Counted from the stretch's first letter, positions 53,165-63,154 are shown. The stretch: 64,000 nt of DNA from Bradyrhizobium canariense (GCF_019402665.1 NZ_VSST01000059.1:36214-100213); one strand, 5' to 3'. Translations and numbers: made by a program. Notes: generated from the letters alone by a model not told the origin.

Positions 53165-53683
53165 TCAAAGCCGCTTGGTGAAATGATAGCGACGAATGCC
53201 ACCACCCACGGTCTTGTTGCTGGCGGCATCGGCAATCTCTTCGCGCTCGCTTCGGTATCCAGAGTTTCGATACAGCGCCAGCGCGTCCTGCTGAAGCTCC
53301 GACGTACTGAGTTGCAGTTGCTGCCGATTTCGCCGACGGCATTCATCCTCCGCGAACGCCAGCATCTTTCGCGCAATTCCCTGGCGGCGCAGGCCGGGAG
53401 CGACGTACATGCGCCGCAGCTCCATCGCATGCTCGCCTGAGGCCTCCAGACCGAACATGCCGACGATCTCGTCGTCGGCAACGGCGACCCAGAAACCGCT
53501 GTTCCGGCTTGCATAGTAATCCGCGAGCCGATCGATCTCTTCGGCGAGAGAGTGGACGATATAGCGTTCAAACGCCTCCGCCATATGCGCTGGTGCCAAT
53601 AGACGATTCACCCGGACGAACAGCTCGCGCACGGCAGCAGCATCAGGCGGTGCAAAGGCGCGAATCTCAATCTCTCTTGTCAT
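53165..53683 (-). CDS. GNAT acetyltransferase
   Basis: 172 residues. GNAT landmarks: EIEIRAFAPPDAAAVRELFV at the start, FWVAVADDEIVGMFGLEAS (beta-4), LRRMYVAPGLRRQGIARKML (acetyl-CoA-binding Q/RxxGxG/A loop) and LQQDALALYRNSGY. It should acetylate an amine substrate using acetyl-CoA. It is 16 bases downstream of the orphan solute-binding protein gene on the same strand, so the two may be co-transcribed. Confidence 0.88.
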   Translation of the reverse strand: MTREIEIRAFAPPDAAAVRELFVRVNRLLAPAHMAEAFERYIVHSLAEEIDRLADYYASRNSGFWVAVADDEIVGMFGLEASGEHAMELRRMYVAPGLRRQGIARKMLAFAEDECRRRNRQQLQLSTSELQQDALALYRNSGYRSEREEIADAASNKTVGGGIRRYHFTKRL

Positions 53684-53699
53684 GGAGGCGCTGCCGCCG

Positions 53700-54518
53700 C
53701 TACTCTGTCCTTATCGGCGTGTCCTTCAGGCCATTGCTGTCATACGCCTTGCGCAAGGTGCCGTTCGTCACCGCCTCGTTCATGAACTTGGCGGCGAAGG
53801 TCAGCGCTTGGGGATGGCCGAGCGGGACGGCGACCGCGGTGACGGTCTTCTTGAAGGTCTCGTCGAGCACTCGCGTGCCCGGAATCTTCTGCGCCATCTT
53901 GTTGAGCTGGTCGCGCGACAGCGCGAAGGCGTCGATCTCGCCGCTCTTCAGGAGGCCGAAGATTTCGTCATAGGTCTGGTAGCCCGTGACCTTCGCATTC
54001 TTCAGATGGGCAACCGCGCCGCGCATGGTGGTGGTGGCGTTGACGGCCGCGACCTTGATGCCCACCTGGTCGAGCGTGGCGAAATTGGTGACGTTCGAGC
54101 CTGATTTGACGATGTAGGTGGCATCCGCGACCTCGTAGATCGGACCGAACGTCATCCTGCTCTCGCGCTCGGGATCCTTGGGGAGCCAGGTGACGTCCCA
54201 AGCACCTTTTTCAAGAGTGCCTTTCGATGCGGCATCGGTGATCTGGCCGGAATTCTGGTGCACGACATATTCGACGGGCACGCCGAGCTGGGCGGCCATC
54301 TCCTTGCCGAGATCGACCGGAACGCCGGCATAGCCGGCTTCGGTTTTGGTGGACCAGAACGCGCCGCCCGCCGGGCTGATCGCGATCGCGACCCGCAGCC
54401 TGCCGGTCGGCGCGATCTCGTCCTTCAGGCCATCGGCTAGCGCGGGCATGGCAACCGCCGCGGCGAGAACGAGGCCGGCAAGGACCGATTTAAGCACCGA
54501 CTGGAGAGGCGTGGGCAT
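53700..54518 (-). CDS. Amino-acid-type periplasmic solute-binding protein (orphan)
   Basis: 272 residues with a signal peptide (LKSVLAGLVLAAAVAMPALA) and a family 3 binding-protein fold: GRLRVAIAISPAGGAFWSTK, YAGVPVDLGKEMAAQLGVPV, AVNATTTMRGAVAHLKNAKV and EIFGLLKSGEIDAFALSRDQ. It would bind an amino acid or related compound in the periplasm. No ABC permease or ATPase gene flanks it (its neighbours are a GNAT and an RND efflux pump), so it may serve a transporter elsewhere or a signalling partner. Confidence 0.88.
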   Translation of the reverse strand: MPTPLQSVLKSVLAGLVLAAAVAMPALADGLKDEIAPTGRLRVAIAISPAGGAFWSTKTEAGYAGVPVDLGKEMAAQLGVPVEYVVHQNSGQITDAASKGTLEKGAWDVTWLPKDPERESRMTFGPIYEVADATYIVKSGSNVTNFATLDQVGIKVAAVNATTTMRGAVAHLKNAKVTGYQTYDEIFGLLKSGEIDAFALSRDQLNKMAQKIPGTRVLDETFKKTVTAVAVPLGHPQALTFAAKFMNEAVTNGTLRKAYDSNGLKDTPIRTE

Positions 54519-54773
54519 GTCATGATCTCCCGACCTTTTCTTCTTTTATTCTTCTCTTTTTTGTCCCGACCGCTTCGCGCGCCGTCGCTCAGCCTGTGAC
54601 ATAATTCTGGTCGATCGTGCGCGCGATGAAAAGCGGTTTGTGACGGCAAAGCTGCCAAAGGCCACAGCGCAGTCTGCGGTGCAAGGCCGACGACTGCCAT
54701 GGCTATGGTGTTCCACGTCCGGGCATTTGTTGATAGCCTCCCGCCCCGACGGACAGCAACCGGGGGCCACCGA

Positions 54774-55967
54774 ATGACCTGCGCGAATCCCGCATCTCCC
54801 GCACGAAGCAACGGAGCGTGGAGACATGTCGGGCGGGCACTGGCCGCCGCGGTGGCCGTGGCCGCACTCACCGGCTGCGAGGACAAGAACAGTTTCGTCG
54901 CCCCGCCCCCGCCCAAGGTGGACGTGGCTACGCCCGTACAGCGCCCGGTGACGCGGTATGTCGAGGCCACCGGCAACACCGCGCCGGTCAAGAATGTCGA
55001 TCTCGTCGCGCGCGTGCAGGGATTCCTGCAATCGATCGACTACCAGGACGGCGCGTTCGTCAAGCAGGGCACCCAGCTGTTCACGATCGAGCCCGAAACC
55101 TACAAGCTCAAGCTCGACCAGGCGCAGGCGGCCGAGGCCGGCGCGCAGGCCTCGCTCCGGCAGGCGGAAGCCGACTTCAAGCGGCAGAGCGATCTCGTGC
55201 AGCGGCAAGCGGTCTCGCAAGCGACTTTGGACAGCTCGACTTCGAACCGCGACAACGCACAGGCCAACCTCCAGCAGGCCCAGGCCAACACCCGCCTCGC
55301 CGAAGTCAACTACGGCTACACCAAGGTGATCGCACCATTCGACGGCGTCGTCAGCGCGCATATGGTCTCGATCGGCGAGCTCGTCGGGGTCTCCTCCCCG
55401 ACTCAACTCGCCTCCATCGTCGCGATGGACCCGATCTATGTGAATTTCACCGTCAACGAGCAGGACGTGCTGCGCATCCGTGCCGAGGCCTCCCGCCGGG
55501 GGCTCACCGCCGCCGACATGAAGCAATTTCCGATTCAAGTCGGCCTGCAGACCGAGGCCGGCTATCCGCATGAGGGCAAGCTCGACTATGTCGCCCCGAC
55601 CCTCACCCAGTCGACGGGCACGCTCGCGGTGCGCGGTCTCGTCCCCAACGACAAGCGGGTGCTGCTGCCCGGCTATTTCGTCCGCGTCCGCGTGCCCTTC
55701 ACCCAGGAGAAGGACGCCCTGCTCGTGCCCGACACCGCGCTCGGCAGCGACCAGGGCGGCCGCTATCTCCTCGTCGTCAACGGCGACAACGTCGTCGAGC
55801 AGCGCAAGGTGCAGATCGGTCCCGTCGACAACGGCCTGCGCGTGATCGAAAGCGGCTTGAAGCCGGAGGACCGCGTGGTGATCGCAGGGCTGCTGCGGGT
55901 GATTCCGGGCCAGAAGATCGATCCGCAGGTGACGAAGATCGAGCAGCCGCAGGCGTCTGCCAAGTAA
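54774..55967 (+). CDS. RND efflux periplasmic adaptor lipoprotein
   Basis: 397 residues from ATG 54774. The lipobox ALTGCEDK (Cys35) marks it as a lipoprotein anchored to the inner membrane. Then come a lipoyl hairpin with long coiled-coil (QAEADFKRQSDLVQRQAVSQ and NLQQAQANTRLAEVNYGYTK), beta-barrel and membrane-proximal domains (VRVRVPFTQEKDALLVPDTA). It connects the RND pump at 55983 to an outer membrane channel. It precedes the pump by 15 bases; no TolC-like gene follows. The upstream frame to 54699 has no lipoprotein start. Confidence 0.92.
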   Translation: MTCANPASPARSNGAWRHVGRALAAAVAVAALTGCEDKNSFVAPPPPKVDVATPVQRPVTRYVEATGNTAPVKNVDLVARVQGFLQSIDYQDGAFVKQGTQLFTIEPETYKLKLDQAQAAEAGAQASLRQAEADFKRQSDLVQRQAVSQATLDSSTSNRDNAQANLQQAQANTRLAEVNYGYTKVIAPFDGVVSAHMVSIGELVGVSSPTQLASIVAMDPIYVNFTVNEQDVLRIRAEASRRGLTAADMKQFPIQVGLQTEAGYPHEGKLDYVAPTLTQSTGTLAVRGLVPNDKRVLLPGYFVRVRVPFTQEKDALLVPDTALGSDQGGRYLLVVNGDNVVEQRKVQIGPVDNGLRVIESGLKPEDRVVIAGLLRVIPGQKIDPQVTKIEQPQASAK

Positions 55968-55982
55968 GTAGGAGCGCCTGCC

Positions 55983-58900
55983 ATGATCTCAAAATTCTTC
56001 ATCGAGCGGCCGGTCCTCTCGAACGTCATCGCGCTGTTGATGATCCTGATCGGCGGCGTCGCGCTGTTCAACCTCGCGATCGCGCAATATCCCGACGTGG
56101 TGCCGCCGACGGTGCAGGTCACGACCCGCTATCCCGGCGCCAGCGCCAAGACCGTGATCGACACGGTTGCCTTGCCGATCGAACAGCAGGTCAACGGCGT
56201 CGAGGACATGCTCTATATGCAGTCCTACAGCGGCTCCGACGGCACCTATGCGTTGACCGTGACGTTCAAGATCGGCACCGACCTCAACTTCGCGCAGGTG
56301 CTGGTGCAGAACCGCGTCTCCAGCGCGCTGTCGCAACTGCCCCAGTCCGTGCAGAACCAGGGCGTCAATGTCCAGAAGAAATCGACCTCGATCCTGCTAT
56401 TCGTGACGCTGACCTCGCCCGACAAGACGTTCGACAGCCTTTATTTGAGCAACTACGCCACCATCAACCTCCGCGACGAACTCTCGCGCCTGCCTGGCGT
56501 CGGCAACGTCACCGTGTTCGGCGCCGGTCAGTATTCGATGCGGGTGTGGCTCGATCCGAACAAGCTGCAGGTCCGTGGCCTGGTGCCGCAGGACGTCATC
56601 CAGGCGATCCAGCAGCAGAGCCAGCAGGTCTCCGCCGGCCAGGTCGGCGCACCGCCGACACCGTCGGGACAGGCGTTTCAGTATACACTCAACGTCAACG
56701 GCAGGCTCGACGACACCGCCGAGTTCGAGAACATCATCGTCAAATCGGGCACCAGCGGCGACGTCACGCGGGTGCGCGACGTCGGCTGGGTCGAGCTCGG
56801 CGCGCAGACCTACAGCCAGATCTTCTCGCTAAACAAGCAGCCGGCCACCGGCATCGGCGTGTTCCAGTCGCCAGGCGCCAATGCACTCCAGGTCGAGCAG
56901 GCGGTCGAGAAGAAGATGGCGGAGCTCGCGAAGGCGTTCCCGCAGGGCATGAAGTACGACACGCCGTTCGACACCACCAAATTCGTGCAGGCCTCGGTGC
57001 ACGAGGTCTACATGACGCTGATCGAGGCCGGCCTGCTGGTGCTGGTCGTGATCCTGGTGTTCCTGCAGGACTGGCGCGCGATGCTGGTGCCGGCCACCAC
57101 GGTGCCGGTGACCATCATCGGCGCCTTCGCCGCCATGGCGGCGCTCGGCTTCACCATCAACATGTCGACGCTGTTCGCGATCGTCCTCGCGATCGGCATC
57201 GTCGTCGACGACGCCATCGTCGTGGTGGAAGGCGCGGCCCACAACATCGAGCAGGGCATGAACGGCCACGACGCCGCGATCAAAGCAATGGACCAGTTGT
57301 TCGCGCCGATCGTCGGCATCACGCTGGTGTTGATCTCGGTGTTTTTGCCGGCGTCGTTCCTCGCCGGGCTCACCGGCCGCATCTATTCGCAATTCGCGCT
57401 GGTGATCGCGGCGACCGCGCTTCTGTCCGCCATCAACGCGGCGACGCTGAAGCCGACGCAATGTGCGCTCTGGCTGCGGCCGACAGTGCCGCCCGAGCAG
57501 CGCAACTTCTTTTATCGCGGCTTCAACGCGGTCTATAACCGCGTCGAGCGCGGCTACATCCGACTGATCGGCGTGCTGTGCAGGAACAGCACGATCTCGG
57601 TCGCGATCGCACTGGTGCTGATCGTGATCGGCGGCTATGGCCTGTCCCGCGTGCCGACCGGCTTCCTGCCGATCGAGGACCAGGGCTATCTGATCGCCGC
57701 CGTGCAACTCCCTGACGGTGCCGCGCTGGAGCGGACCCAGAAGGTGCTCGACAGAGCGAGCGAGCTGATCAAGGACACGCCCGGAGTCCAGCAGGTCATC
57801 ACCATCGCCGGCATCTCCGCGCTCGACAACAGCGCCAGCCTTGCCAACGCCGGCGTCGCCTACATCATCCTGAAGGACTGGGACGCGCGCAAAGGACCGG
57901 GCGAGGATCTGCGCTCGCTGGTCTACGGGCTGAACGACAAGCTCGCGGTCATCATGGAGGCGCGCACGCTGGTGCTGCCGCCGCCGCCGATCCAGGGCAT
58001 CGGCAACGCGGCCGGCTTCTCGATGCAGGTCGAGCTGCGCGACGGCAACAGCGATTTCGCCAAGCTCCAGGCCATCACGGGCGCGATGGTCAGCAATGGC
58101 CAGAGCCAGAGCGCGCTGCAGCGCGTCCAGTCCTCGTTCCGCTCTTCGGTGCCGCAATTCAACGTCGAAATCGACCGCATCAAGACCCAGACGCTGCATG
58201 TCACGACGGACCAGGTGTTCGCGGCGCTGTCGACCTATCTCGGCTCGTCCTATGTCAACCAGTTCAACAAGTTCGGCCGCGTGTTCCAGGTCTACACGCA
58301 AGCCGATCCGGCCTTCCGCGTCACCGAGCGCGACATCGCCAACATGATGGTGCGCAACTCGAACGGCGACATGATCCCGATCGGCACGGTCGCCACGATC
58401 ACGCCGGCCACCGGTCCGTCGCTGATCAGCCTCTACAATCTCTATCCGTCCTCAACCGTTATCGGCCTCCCCGCGCAGGGCTACTCCTCCGGCCAGTCGC
58501 TGAAGCTGATGGAGGAGATCGCGGACAAGACGCTGCCGCCGGGCACCGGCTACGAATGGACCGCGATGTCCTATCAGGAGAAGGCCGTCTCCAACCAGAT
58601 CTACTGGGTGTTCGGGCTCGCCATGCTGCTGGTCTATCTCGTGCTCGCCGGCCAGTACGAGAGCTGGTACGCGCCGATCTCGGTGATCCTGGCGGTGCCG
58701 CTGTCGTTGCTCGGCCCCATGCTGATCCTCAATGCCCTGAAGATCGACAACAACCTCTATTGCCAGATCGGCCTGATCCTGCTGATCGCGCTGTCGGCCA
58801 AGAACGCCATCCTGATCGTCGAGGTCGGGCTCGAGCTGCACGGCCGCGATGGCAAGCCGGTGCTGGAATCCGCGATCGAAGCTGCGCGCGCCCGCTTCCG

Positions 58901-59138
58901 CCCGATCTTGATGACGTCGTTCGCCTTCATCCTCGGGGTGGTGCCGCTGGTGATCGCGACCGGCGCCGGCGCCAGCGCGCGGAAGTCGATCGGCATCACG
59001 GTGTTCTCGGGCATGCTGGCCTCGACCTGCCTTGCGGTGCTGTTCGTGCCGGCGTTCTTCGTGGTGGTGCAGCGCTTCGAGAACTGGCGTGCGTCGAAGA
59101 AGATTCCGAAGGCGGTGGCAGTGGCCGAGGTGAAGTAA
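55983..59138 (+). CDS. RND multidrug efflux pump (HAE1/AcrB type)
   Basis: 1051 residues, the usual length. Family features in order: MISKFFIERPVLSNVIALLM, NRVSSALSQLPQSVQNQGVN, transmembrane helix 4 with the proton-relay aspartates in IGIVVDDAIVVVEGA, and the second half repeat SVILAVPLSLLGPMLILNAL and LILLIALSAKNAILIVEVGL (Lys-Asn of helix 10). It exports hydrophobic compounds from periplasm and inner membrane, driven by protons. It forms a two-gene operon with the adaptor. A palindromic repeat (59162-59249) lies after its stop. Confidence 0.95.
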   Translation: MISKFFIERPVLSNVIALLMILIGGVALFNLAIAQYPDVVPPTVQVTTRYPGASAKTVIDTVALPIEQQVNGVEDMLYMQSYSGSDGTYALTVTFKIGTDLNFAQVLVQNRVSSALSQLPQSVQNQGVNVQKKSTSILLFVTLTSPDKTFDSLYLSNYATINLRDELSRLPGVGNVTVFGAGQYSMRVWLDPNKLQVRGLVPQDVIQAIQQQSQQVSAGQVGAPPTPSGQAFQYTLNVNGRLDDTAEFENIIVKSGTSGDVTRVRDVGWVELGAQTYSQIFSLNKQPATGIGVFQSPGANALQVEQAVEKKMAELAKAFPQGMKYDTPFDTTKFVQASVHEVYMTLIEAGLLVLVVILVFLQDWRAMLVPATTVPVTIIGAFAAMAALGFTINMSTLFAIVLAIGIVVDDAIVVVEGAAHNIEQGMNGHDAAIKAMDQLFAPIVGITLVLISVFLPASFLAGLTGRIYSQFALVIAATALLSAINAATLKPTQCALWLRPTVPPEQRNFFYRGFNAVYNRVERGYIRLIGVLCRNSTISVAIALVLIVIGGYGLSRVPTGFLPIEDQGYLIAAVQLPDGAALERTQKVLDRASELIKDTPGVQQVITIAGISALDNSASLANAGVAYIILKDWDARKGPGEDLRSLVYGLNDKLAVIMEARTLVLPPPPIQGIGNAAGFSMQVELRDGNSDFAKLQAITGAMVSNGQSQSALQRVQSSFRSSVPQFNVEIDRIKTQTLHVTTDQVFAALSTYLGSSYVNQFNKFGRVFQVYTQADPAFRVTERDIANMMVRNSNGDMIPIGTVATITPATGPSLISLYNLYPSSTVIGLPAQGYSSGQSLKLMEEIADKTLPPGTGYEWTAMSYQEKAVSNQIYWVFGLAMLLVYLVLAGQYESWYAPISVILAVPLSLLGPMLILNALKIDNNLYCQIGLILLIALSAKNAILIVEVGLELHGRDGKPVLESAIEAARARFRPILMTSFAFILGVVPLVIATGAGASARKSIGITVFSGMLASTCLAVLFVPAFFVVVQRFENWRASKKIPKAVAVAEVK

Positions 59139-59161
59139 AAGACGCGACCATCTACCACAGC

Positions 59162-59249
59162 CGTCATTGCGAGCGCAGCGAAGCAATCCAGACTCTTTCC
59201 ACGGAGAAACTCTGGATTGCTTCGTCGCAAGAGCTCCTCGCAATGACGG
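59162..59249. repeat. Palindromic intergenic repeat (complete copy)
   Basis: CGTCATTGCGAGCGCAGCG...TCCAGACTCTTTCC, then CTCTGGATTGCTTCG...CCTCGCAATGACGG. The two arms are complementary over about 35 bases with a short loop. Same family as at 61817-61896, the outer part of 27097-27272 and the right half of 24115-24220. Lies between the convergent efflux-pump and antiporter genes. Confidence 0.85.
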
Positions 59250-59262
59250 CAAGGAGACCCCG

Positions 59263-61530
59263 TTACGCCTTCTCCGGCGCCACATGCCGCGCCTCGCCGC
59301 TCGAGACCAGGAGCACCGAGACTTTTGCCTGCCTGAGCACGGCGTCGGCGACGCCACCGAAGGAGAGGTGATCGGCCTGGATGCGATCGACGCCCATCAC
59401 CACGAGATCGACGTCAGTGGTCTCGATCTCGCGCAGGATCGCCGCTTCCGGCGCCCGGTTCGCGCGCAAGGTCGTGGTGATGTCGACCTCGTAGCGGGCG
59501 GCAAGATCGCTGGCGTCCTTCAGGATGCCGGCCTCGTGACTCAGACCCCGAGAGGCCCCGCGTTGCGCGCCCTTGTCGCGCGTCGTCGCGACATAGATCA
59601 CCCGGAGCGAGCCTGATCCCGCCTGCGCCAGCGCGACCGCGACCTCCGCGCCGCGCTTGGAGACGCCGCTGCCGGAGACCGGAACGAGGATGTTGAGCGC
59701 CTCGGGCACCGGCTGCTTTAGGTGCTTGCCCTTGGCCGCCACGATCGCGAGCGGTCCTTCGAACTTCGCTGCGATGTCCTCGATCTTCCTATCGAAGCGA
59801 TCCTTGGCGGCAGCAACCTTGTCGACGCCGATGACCAGGAGATCGAAGCCCTTGCGCGCTTCGTCGGCGATGGCCTCGCCGAGCTCCGCACGCTTTGCCC
59901 GGGTGACGACATCGACGCTGCCGGCGTCGCCATCGCCATGGGCGGAGACGGTCTCGGCGGCCTTCTTCACCACGGCTTCGGGGCTCTCCTCCTCGTCGCG
60001 TCCCTTCTCCTGATCCTTGGCGCGCTTGCCGATGTGCAGCACCGTGATCGGCAGACCGCGCATGCCGGCGATCAGGCCGGCAATGTGGGCGGCGAAGGTG
60101 GCGTTGACACTTTCGTCTACTGCCAGCAAGGGACGTTCGAGATTGGCGACGAAGCCGCGCTTCTCGAACTCTTCGCGCTCCAGGCGCTCTTGCTCCTCCT
60201 CGTTCATCGGCAGCTTCGCCAGCGCCGCACGCAGCATCGGCGGCATCGCCATCGTGGTCACGATCGCCATGGTCACGATCATCGTGAACAGGTTCTGGCT
60301 GAGCACGCCGATCGAAAGACCGATGGTGGCGATGATCACCTCGGTCGAGCCGCGCGCGTTCATCCCGCTTGCGAGCGCCAGCGACTCCCGTGTGTTCAGC
60401 CCGCCCACGGTTCCGCCGACGAAGGCGCCGCCGAACTTGCCGACACTGGCGATCACGACCAGCAGGCCGGTGAGCATCAGCAGATGGGGATCGCGCAGCA
60501 CCGTGAGGTCGGCGCTCAAGCCGGCCAGACCGAAGAACACCGGCATGAAGAAGCTGGATATCAACCCGCGCAGGCGCTCGTCGATCTGCCGCGTCAGGAT
60601 CGGGGACTCGCCGACCAGAATGCCGGCGACAAAGGCGCCGAGCACGGTGTGAACGCCGATCAGATGCGTGATCAGCGCCATGGCGCACATCATCAGCAGG
60701 ATCACCGTGATGACCGGCGCGGTGCTGACGAGATTGTCGTTGGCCCAGCGGATGAGCTGGAACGCGAGGCGGCGGCCGATGGTGAAGCTGATGGCGAGGA
60801 AGGCGAGCGTGCCCAGCACGGCTTTCGCCACCGAGGCGATATCCAACGCCCCCTGCGAGGCCAGGCTGAAGATGACCGCGATGATGATCCAGCCGATGGT
60901 GTCGTCGATGACGGCGGTGGCGACGATGATCTGGCCGACATTGCGGCGCATGAAGTTCATCTCGCGGACGACCACTGCGACGATCTTCACCGAGGAGATC
61001 GACAGCGCCGTGCCCATGAACAGCGACGCAACCAGGCGGGCTTGCGGATTCGGCAACAGCGTGTCCGGCAGGAACTCGCCGAGCGCGAAGCCGCAGGCGA
61101 AGGGCACGAGGATGCCGGCGATCGAGATCGCGATCGCGGCCTTGCCGACCTTCCTGACCAGCTTGAGGTCGGTTTCCATGCCGGTCAGCAGCAGCAGCAG
61201 CAGCATGCCGAACTGCGCGATGCCGTCGATCATCGCTTTCTGCTCGGGCGTCTTGGGGAAGATCGCGTGCTGCGCGTCGGGCCAGACCCAACCGAACAGC
61301 GAGGGACCGAGCAGGATGCCGGCGAGCAATTCGCCGATCACCGAGGGTTGGCCGAGGCGCTGCATGATCTCGCCGAGGCCGCGGCCGACCGCGATCAACA
61401 GCACGATCTGCGCCACCAGCAGGAATTCGGACGGACCGGCCGATTTGCCGCCCTCGGCACTGGCCGCAATTGTGGTGAGGACAAGCGCCGCGGGGACAAG
61501 GCCGACCGGTCGGAGCAGGCTCCACTGCAT
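59263..61530 (-). CDS. Kef-type cation:proton antiporter fused to two Usp-like domains
   Basis: 755 residues from ATG 61530 (61551 is an alternative). After an N-terminal hydrophobic segment (possible signal), a 12-helix CPA2/NhaP-type antiporter domain occupies about 40-420: IGELLAGILLGPSLFGWV, TAVIDDTIGWIIIAVIFSLA (the paired aspartates), LIGVHTVLGAFVAGILVGE and SGMNARGSTEVIIATIGLSI. Two universal-stress-type domains follow (about 480-610 and 615-750), one ending ADVAAAKDRFDRKIEDIAAK-like and the other IETTDVDLVVMGVDRIQADH; their G-x2-G-x9-G nucleotide loops are degenerate. It exchanges K+ or Na+ for protons, with the Usp part as a probable regulatory lid. Confidence 0.9.
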   Translation of the reverse strand: MQWSLLRPVGLVPAALVLTTIAASAEGGKSAGPSEFLLVAQIVLLIAVGRGLGEIMQRLGQPSVIGELLAGILLGPSLFGWVWPDAQHAIFPKTPEQKAMIDGIAQFGMLLLLLLTGMETDLKLVRKVGKAAIAISIAGILVPFACGFALGEFLPDTLLPNPQARLVASLFMGTALSISSVKIVAVVVREMNFMRRNVGQIIVATAVIDDTIGWIIIAVIFSLASQGALDIASVAKAVLGTLAFLAISFTIGRRLAFQLIRWANDNLVSTAPVITVILLMMCAMALITHLIGVHTVLGAFVAGILVGESPILTRQIDERLRGLISSFFMPVFFGLAGLSADLTVLRDPHLLMLTGLLVVIASVGKFGGAFVGGTVGGLNTRESLALASGMNARGSTEVIIATIGLSIGVLSQNLFTMIVTMAIVTTMAMPPMLRAALAKLPMNEEEQERLEREEFEKRGFVANLERPLLAVDESVNATFAAHIAGLIAGMRGLPITVLHIGKRAKDQEKGRDEEESPEAVVKKAAETVSAHGDGDAGSVDVVTRAKRAELGEAIADEARKGFDLLVIGVDKVAAAKDRFDRKIEDIAAKFEGPLAIVAAKGKHLKQPVPEALNILVPVSGSGVSKRGAEVAVALAQAGSGSLRVIYVATTRDKGAQRGASRGLSHEAGILKDASDLAARYEVDITTTLRANRAPEAAILREIETTDVDLVVMGVDRIQADHLSFGGVADAVLRQAKVSVLLVSSGEARHVAPEKA

Positions 61531-61816
61531 GCAGGAATTTTCCCCCTTCATCTGCCCCGGCGAGGTGCCGGGATGACGGGGATAGAACCCGCGGCAGGCA
61601 ACCGGAGTTCCTTGAGTTCGCGGCCGGGTAAGGGGACAACACCAAAAAACGCGAAAACAACCCCATGCACAGTAGGGATGAGGTTGAAAAGACTGAAGAA
61701 AAATTTTGTCTCTGCGAAACTCAAATTTCGTCTTTGCCGAAACTGCTTGCGCCGTCGGGCAAAACACTGGCATGATGGCATCATGAGTGGTCTGCGCAGG
61801 GTGCCTCCTCATCCCC

Positions 61817-61896
61817 CGTCATTGCGAGCGCAGCGAAGCAATCCAGACTGCCGCCGCGGAAAGATTCTGGATTGCTTCGCTGCGCTCGCAATGACG
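61817..61896. repeat. Palindromic intergenic repeat (complete copy)
   Basis: CGTCATTGCGAGCGCAGCG...AATCCAGACTGCC and GATTCTGGATTGCTTCG...CTCGCAATGACG. Same family and size as the copy at 59162-59249, with sequence differences only in the loop. Located between the MFS transporter and the antiporter, both on the minus strand. Confidence 0.85.
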
Positions 61897-61930
61897 ACGT
61901 TGAGGCAGCCGCGCGCCTCATGCCGATCCC

Positions 61931-63103
61931 TCACACCGCGTGCGGTGTCCTGATCTCGCGCGGCAGAATGATCGCGGCTGCGATCGCGAGCAGGCAGAGT
62001 GCGGCGAAGGCATGCAGCATGGTGACGAAGCCGCCCTGCTCGTAGAGCCAGGCGACCAGGCCGACCGAGGCGCCGGCCGCGGTGAAGCCGATGAAGTAGC
62101 GCACGGCATAGGCGCGCGAGCGCCATTCCTCGCTGGTGTATTTGCCGACCATGGCGTCGTTGACCGTGACCTGCCCGAACGCGCCCATGACGATGCCGAT
62201 CGAGACCAGGATCAGCGGCAAATTGGACAGGCTCGCGGCCAGATACAGGAACGGCGCCAGCATGAAGGACAGCGGCAGCGCCACCGTCTTCAGCGAATAG
62301 CGGTCGAGCAGCCGGCCGATCGTGTATTGCGTCATCGCGCCGAACACGTAGACGCAGGCGGCAATAACACCAAGCAGCGCCGGGCTTTTGGTGAGATCGG
62401 CGAGCCGCTCCGCGAACAGCTTTGGCAGCGCCACGGTGACGGCATTGAACGTGGTGGAGATCGCGATCACCACGATCAGCAGCGACAGGATCACGCGCCA
62501 CATGTCCTGCTTGGCGACCCGCGCCTGCGCTGCCGCCTGCTTCGAGCCCTTGCGGTCCTCGTGCACGACCATCATCGCAAAGGCGATGCCGATCAGGATG
62601 GTGACGATGCCGGGTACGATGAAGGCGAAGCGCCAGCCGAGATATTGGCCGATTACGCCGGTGACCAGCGCCGACGATGCGACGCCGAGATTGCCCCAGA
62701 CGCCGTTGATGCCCATCTCGCGGCCGAGCCTGTCGGCGTAGGAGACGATCATTGCGGTGCCGACGGGATGATAAATCGAGGCAAAAATGCCGATCGCGAA
62801 CAGCGCCGCGCCGAGCTGCGCCTGCGTCTGCACGAACCCGACCGAGATCATGGAGGCGCCGATGCCGACGAAGAAGATCAGCATCATGTGGCGGCGGCTC
62901 CAGCGGTCCCCGAGCCAGCCGGTGAGCAGCGAGCCCGCGCCAAAGGCGACGAAGCCCGGCGTCGCATAAGGCAAGAGTTCCGAATAGGCCATACCGAGCG
63001 CCGGTCCCATGATGATCACCGCGGCGGCGAAAATCAGCATCGCGTAATGGTCGATGAAATGGCCCGCGTTGACGAAACTGATCACCCGGCCGGGGCTGTT
63101 CAT
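61931..63103 (-). CDS. MFS transporter
   Basis: 390 residues from ATG 63103, preceded by GGAGAGG. Twelve transmembrane helices; the loop between helices 2 and 3 reads GWLGDRWSRRHMMLIFFVGI, the family A-motif. SFVNAGHFIDHYAMLIFAAA at the start and YTIGRLLDRYSLKTVALPLS mark the second half. It exports or imports small molecules; its divergent AraC-type regulator suggests an inducible efflux or uptake role. Confidence 0.92.
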   Translation of the reverse strand: MNSPGRVISFVNAGHFIDHYAMLIFAAAVIIMGPALGMAYSELLPYATPGFVAFGAGSLLTGWLGDRWSRRHMMLIFFVGIGASMISVGFVQTQAQLGAALFAIGIFASIYHPVGTAMIVSYADRLGREMGINGVWGNLGVASSALVTGVIGQYLGWRFAFIVPGIVTILIGIAFAMMVVHEDRKGSKQAAAQARVAKQDMWRVILSLLIVVIAISTTFNAVTVALPKLFAERLADLTKSPALLGVIAACVYVFGAMTQYTIGRLLDRYSLKTVALPLSFMLAPFLYLAASLSNLPLILVSIGIVMGAFGQVTVNDAMVGKYTSEEWRSRAYAVRYFIGFTAAGASVGLVAWLYEQGGFVTMLHAFAALCLLAIAAAIILPREIRTPHAV

Positions 63104-63154
63104 TCCGAATCCTCTCCTGCTCCGAAATGAGTTATATGTCGGGCGAGTGACGGG

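Noticed and set aside
56829..58301. Minus-strand open frame of 490 codons over the RND pump
   Set aside because: Antisense to a complete pump gene; composition is that of a reversed membrane protein frame.
59722..61953. Plus-strand open frame of 743 codons over the antiporter gene
   Set aside because: Antisense by-product of the GC-rich antiporter gene, with His/Asp/Arg-rich repeats and no recognisable domain.
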